This document shows, one piece after another, positions 17,828 to 20,459 of a stretch of 20,459 nucleotides of DNA. Every line of letters begins with the position of its first letter. The stretch's first letter is position 1. The notes under the pieces are model-generated. The model was not told the DNA's origin, made no database searches, and was given only the letters and a program-made list of their open reading frames with translations. The DNA is taken from the NCBI GenBank assembly GCA_021786695.1, contig JAJYMT010000058.1, positions 1 to 20,459 on the forward strand, written 5' to 3'. The stretch comes from a bacterium. Its GTDB lineage: Bacteria; Patescibacteriota; Patescibacteriia; Patescibacteriales; GWE2-39-37. A program made the position numbers and the translations under genes.

Positions 17828-20061
17828 TTAAAATATAAGTTAAGATCCATAACGGTGTTCGGCGGCAAACTTAGCGGCATGATCGGGTCCGACATCAGGA
17901 GCACGTCGCCGGCCGAGGTGCTGGTCGCGATGTAATCATCCCATTCGATATTGCTGACATTGATCAACCCGTTCGAATCGGTGGTGTAGTTATTCCTGAA
18001 TTTGTAAATAATGGGATTGTCGCCGATTTTTTTCGCGCCGGTGAGGGTAATGCCGATCGAGGCCAAATTGACCGGGCCGCCGTATTGGTCGAATTCCGCG
18101 GCGTAAATATCGAAGTTGCCCACCCGGTCGTCCTGCCAGGTGGCGTAGGGCAGGCCCGTAACCGGATTGATGGTCAGATCGGGAATCGACTGGGAGGAAT
18201 TGCCCAGATTCACATTCACCCTTACGTCGGCGGTCCATTGGCGGCTGCCGGAGGCGGTCAGTTTTTGGGCGTAGATATCCTGGTTGCCGTTCCGTTCGTC
18301 GGTCCAGGCGATATAAATGATATTGCTTGCGTTAATGGCGATACTCGGGTTGTACTGGTTGGATGAACTGGCCAGATCATTGACCATCAGGTCGGCCGCC
18401 CAGCGGGCAGTGCCGGTCGAAGTAAAACTTTGGGCGTAGACATCCTGGTTGCCGTTCCGTTCGTCGGTCCAGGCCAGATAAACGTTATCATTCGAATCGA
18501 TCGCGACGGTCGGTTCTCTTTGACTGGAGGTGGCGCTCGTCACTTGTAGATCGCTTGCCCAGAGGCGGTTGCCGGTGAGATCGAACTTGGTTAGATAGAC
18601 ATCCTGGTTGCCGTTTCGTTCGTCGGTCCAGGCGATGTAGGAATTATCGCCAGAGTCAACCGCAATTACCGGTGCGATCTGCTCGGTGGCGCCGACATCG
18701 GTGTTGACTTTCAGTTCGCCCCAGCGGATATTTTTGTCCTGCCGGTAACGTATAATATATATATCATTATTGCCCGCCCGGTTGTCTTGCCAAACAATTG
18801 GGATATCGCCGTTGACACCAAGCGCCAGCCGCGGCAGCTGCTGATCGGCGTTGCCGACGCCGGCATCGATTTTTTTCGCGCCGCCCCACAAATCATTGCC
18901 ATTATCTGAATTTAGTTTGACCAAAAATGAATCCTGGTTGCCGTTCGAATCGTCACTCCAGCAAATATAGACAAAGTGGTTGGCGCTATCGACTGCCACG
19001 TCTGGAAGGATCTGGTTGTTGGCCGAACCGATAACCTGGTCGCCGGTCCATTGGGCAGCGCCTGCCGAATTGTATTTTTGCGCGTAAATTTTACCGGCGG
19101 AGCCGTTGCGGAAATCGCGCCAAACAACATAGACATTTCCGGCGGTATCAAGTCCGATTCGAGAATTTGTCTGCGCGTCGTTGCCGCTGTCGGTATTGAT
19201 GCGGTAATTGGACGGCATCGCCTGGCGAATGGCATGCAGCCGCAGGGTCGAAAGCCGGTCGATGAAGAAGAAGGTTTCGGTTTTTTGCGCTTCATAGACC
19301 GAAGCATTGACCAGGGTTGGGTTGGTATTCGAGGCCGTACGAGCGGTGGTGGACGAGGTGGAATATCCCGCCTTGCTGACGGTGATTTCGTATCCTTCGA
19401 CCGAGGCGGGCGCGCCGGGCAGGATAACTATGCCGCTGGTGGCGGTTTGCAGGTCGACATTGATCGCGGGCGTCACCAGATTATTTTTGACATTGACGTC
19501 GGCCAAAGAGACCGGCTGGCCGCCGGCGTTCAGCACGTTGATCACCAGGGTGCCGCCGCCGGGGCTGGTCTCAATGCCTCGCGGCGCTATGATCGTGAAC
19601 ACCGAGACCTCGCGCAGACCGAAAAAGCCGGTCCAGCGCACCCGGACGCGCGCTGATTTGTAGTCGGTGGGGAGAAGATCGTTCGGCGAGCCGCCGAGCG
19701 TGCCGTCGAACGGATCGTCGACGTATTGTACCAGGGTATTGATCTGGAAATAGCCGCGGGCGTCGTTGACCACTTCGTTGTCGGCGATCACGCCGGTCGG
19801 GATGCCCGAAATCGTGCCGACCGAATTATAGGGAAGATTGCGGATCCGTTCCATTTTTTGATTGGCAATGATGGTGGCGGACATCCGCAGCTTGTTTTCC
19901 TGCGTGATTTTGAGCGCCTGGGTGACGAAATTGTAAATGGTGATCAGCAGGGAGATGACGATGGCGATCGAAACAATCACCTCGATCAAAGTAAAGCCCG
20001 CCTGCGCGCGCTTTAAATCGATGATTGCGTTATGTTTTTGCCTAGACCCCCCTCGTATCAT
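17824..20061 (-). CDS. Giant prepilin with carboxypeptidase-like and seven-repeat beta-propeller domains
   Basis: This 745-residue protein has a class III prepilin signal (AQAG-FTLIEVIVSIAIV, cleavage after G22, Glu at E27) and stalk helix (23-60). About 171-245 is an Ig-like carboxypeptidase-regulatory-type domain (LVINVLNAGGQPVSLADVNV ... GYEITVSKAGY). About 285-655 contains seven repeats with the core W-x-D-x-R-N-G-x-x-D-I-Y; the repeat tryptophans are W314, W368, W424, W478, W531, W586 and W642, spaced 53-56 residues. This predicts a closed seven-bladed propeller. About 660-745 forms a second Ig-like domain (GITLTGAKKIG ... TDSNGLINVSNIEWDDY). Ordinary pilins are 120-200 residues. It would sit at the pilus tip or base and display a binding platform; the ligand is unknown. 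It follows pilC by 5 bases. Confidence 0.9.
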   Translation of the reverse strand: MIRGGSRQKHNAIIDLKRAQAGFTLIEVIVSIAIVISLLITIYNFVTQALKITQENKLRMSATIIANQKMERIRNLPYNSVGTISGIPTGVIADNEVVNDARGYFQINTLVQYVDDPFDGTLGGSPNDLLPTDYKSARVRVRWTGFFGLREVSVFTIIAPRGIETSPGGGTLVINVLNAGGQPVSLADVNVKNNLVTPAINVDLQTATSGIVILPGAPASVEGYEITVSKAGYSTSSTTARTASNTNPTLVNASVYEAQKTETFFFIDRLSTLRLHAIRQAMPSNYRINTDSGNDAQTNSRIGLDTAGNVYVVWRDFRNGSAGKIYAQKYNSAGAAQWTGDQVIGSANNQILPDVAVDSANHFVYICWSDDSNGNQDSFLVKLNSDNGNDLWGGAKKIDAGVGNADQQLPRLALGVNGDIPIVWQDNRAGNNDIYIIRYRQDKNIRWGELKVNTDVGATEQIAPVIAVDSGDNSYIAWTDERNGNQDVYLTKFDLTGNRLWASDLQVTSATSSQREPTVAIDSNDNVYLAWTDERNGNQDVYAQSFTSTGTARWAADLMVNDLASSSNQYNPSIAINASNIIYIAWTDERNGNQDIYAQKLTASGSRQWTADVRVNVNLGNSSQSIPDLTINPVTGLPYATWQDDRVGNFDIYAAEFDQYGGPVNLASIGITLTGAKKIGDNPIIYKFRNNYTTDSNGLINVSNIEWDDYIATSTSAGDVLLMSDPIMPLSLPPNTVMDLNLYFK
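18277..18633 (-). repeat. Near-identical DNA repeats coding for three propeller blades
   Basis: A 33-bp stretch beginning ATCCTGGTTGCCGTTCCG occurs identically at 18277-18309 and 18442-18474, and with one mismatch at 18601-18633. Each encodes the same part of a blade (AWTDERNGNQD). The spacings of 165 and 159 bp equal whole blades. Blades at W314, W368, W424 and W642 are more diverged. This indicates recent internal duplication or gene conversion of central blades. Confidence 0.85.
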
Positions 20062-20066
20062 GATGT

Positions 20067-20459
20067 TTAAACTGAAGACGTAAGCGAATACATCGGCATG
20101 ATGATCGCCACCGCCATCGCGCCGACGCCGCCGCCCAAGACCAGGATCAAAAGCGGCTCGATCACCGACGGCAGATTCTGCATGATCTGGTCGACCTCGT
20201 CTTCATAAAATTCGGCCAGTTCCTGCAGGATGTCGTCCAGCTCGCCGGTCTGTTCGCCGATCGCCACCATCTGCGTCACGATCGGGGGGAACAGCTTGGG
20301 ATAGCCGGAAATGGTCTCATAGATCGCGCCGCCTTTCTTGATCTTTTCCGCCATCTCCTCGACCGCGGCGCGATAATGCAGGTTTCCGAGAACGCTGGCG
20401 GTGATCTGGAAGCTCTTGATGATCATGATGTCGGTCTTTAACAGCGAGCTGATGGTGCG
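20067..20459 (-). CDS. pilC: Type II secretion F / PilC platform protein, 3' part only
   Basis: The reading frame stays open to the window edge, so the N-terminal part is missing; 130 codons plus the stop are visible. This is the second T2SSF cytoplasmic/membrane module of PilC, the inner-membrane platform that couples the pilus motors to pilin addition. Hallmarks are RTISSLLKTDI, ASVLGNLHYR, KKGGAIYETI, LFPPIVTQMVAIGEQTGELDDIL and FYEDEVD, followed by a final membrane helix LLILVLGGGVGAMAVAIIMPMY. It lies upstream of the giant prepilin by 5 bases and probably follows pilB and pilT outside the window. Confidence 0.93.
   Translation of the reverse strand, partial: RTISSLLKTDIMIIKSFQITASVLGNLHYRAAVEEMAEKIKKGGAIYETISGYPKLFPPIVTQMVAIGEQTGELDDILQELAEFYEDEVDQIMQNLPSVIEPLLILVLGGGVGAMAVAIIMPMYSLTSSV

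Noticed and set aside
18270..19130. Regularly spaced repeats considered as a CRISPR array
   Set aside because: The repeats are in frame, blade-length apart and encode a W-x-D-x-R-N-G motif; the intervening sequence is coding and not of uniform spacer length.
18976..19656. 226-codon plus-strand open frame opposite the giant prepilin
   Set aside because: It mirrors the repetitive GC-rich coding strand of the prepilin, lacks any family signature and would oppose the operon.

Overview
The window looks like a chromosomal segment of an uncultured bacterium of the Candidate Phyla Radiation (Patescibacteria, Parcubacteria-like). This is inferred from gene content: a compact pilus operon with giant prepilins, a PEGA-propeller protein next to murA, and a small S41 protease. 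Shine-Dalgarno sites are also almost absent. TGA acts as a normal stop (for example in ATGA start/stop overlaps), so a TGA-recoded code is unlikely. No rRNA, tRNA or CRISPR was seen, and no gene-free stretch exceeds 300 bases.

Region 1 (1-2223, minus strand, mostly AT-rich) is an accessory block: a P-loop kinase, two unlike Nudix hydrolases and a metal-ligand-poor cupin. The gaps between them hold imperfect inverted repeats bounded by heptamers such as GTTGGGC and GCCCAAC. These have the layout expected of integron attC sites read on the same strand as the genes. I propose a degenerate cassette array without an integrase in view; this is a hypothesis.

Region 2 (2256-5312, plus strand) is a surface-polysaccharide operon of two family-2 glycosyltransferases and a GalU-like UTP-glucose-1-phosphate uridylyltransferase, closed by a strong bidirectional terminator. 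The first glycosyltransferase carries three in-frame insertions of palindromic or low-complexity repeat DNA.

Region 3 (5315-9795) has murA followed by a membrane-anchored PEGA-propeller protein on the minus strand. A divergent S41 processing protease lies on the plus strand, and monocistronic rpmA (bL27) on the minus strand.

Region 4 (9851-13138) starts with back-to-back promoters dividing rpmA from an Rrf2/IscR-like regulator, which has a near-perfect dyad operator over its predicted transcription start. The regulator runs without any gap into an L,D-transpeptidase with calcium-binding repeats. An Fe-S assembly set follows: IscU scaffold, NifU-C/Nfu protein and cysteine desulfurase. The suggested logic is an Fe-S or redox sensor controlling cluster assembly and cell-wall cross-linking together.

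Region 5 (13158-20459, minus strand) is a type IV pilus operon in the order pilC (cut by the window edge), giant prepilin, prepilin, PilX-like protein, pilM, pilN, pilO and a small membrane protein. The giant prepilin is the most striking object in the window. A class III pilin stalk is fused to a domain with seven evenly spaced W-x-D-x-R-N-G-type repeats, which predicts a seven-bladed beta-propeller displayed on the pilus.
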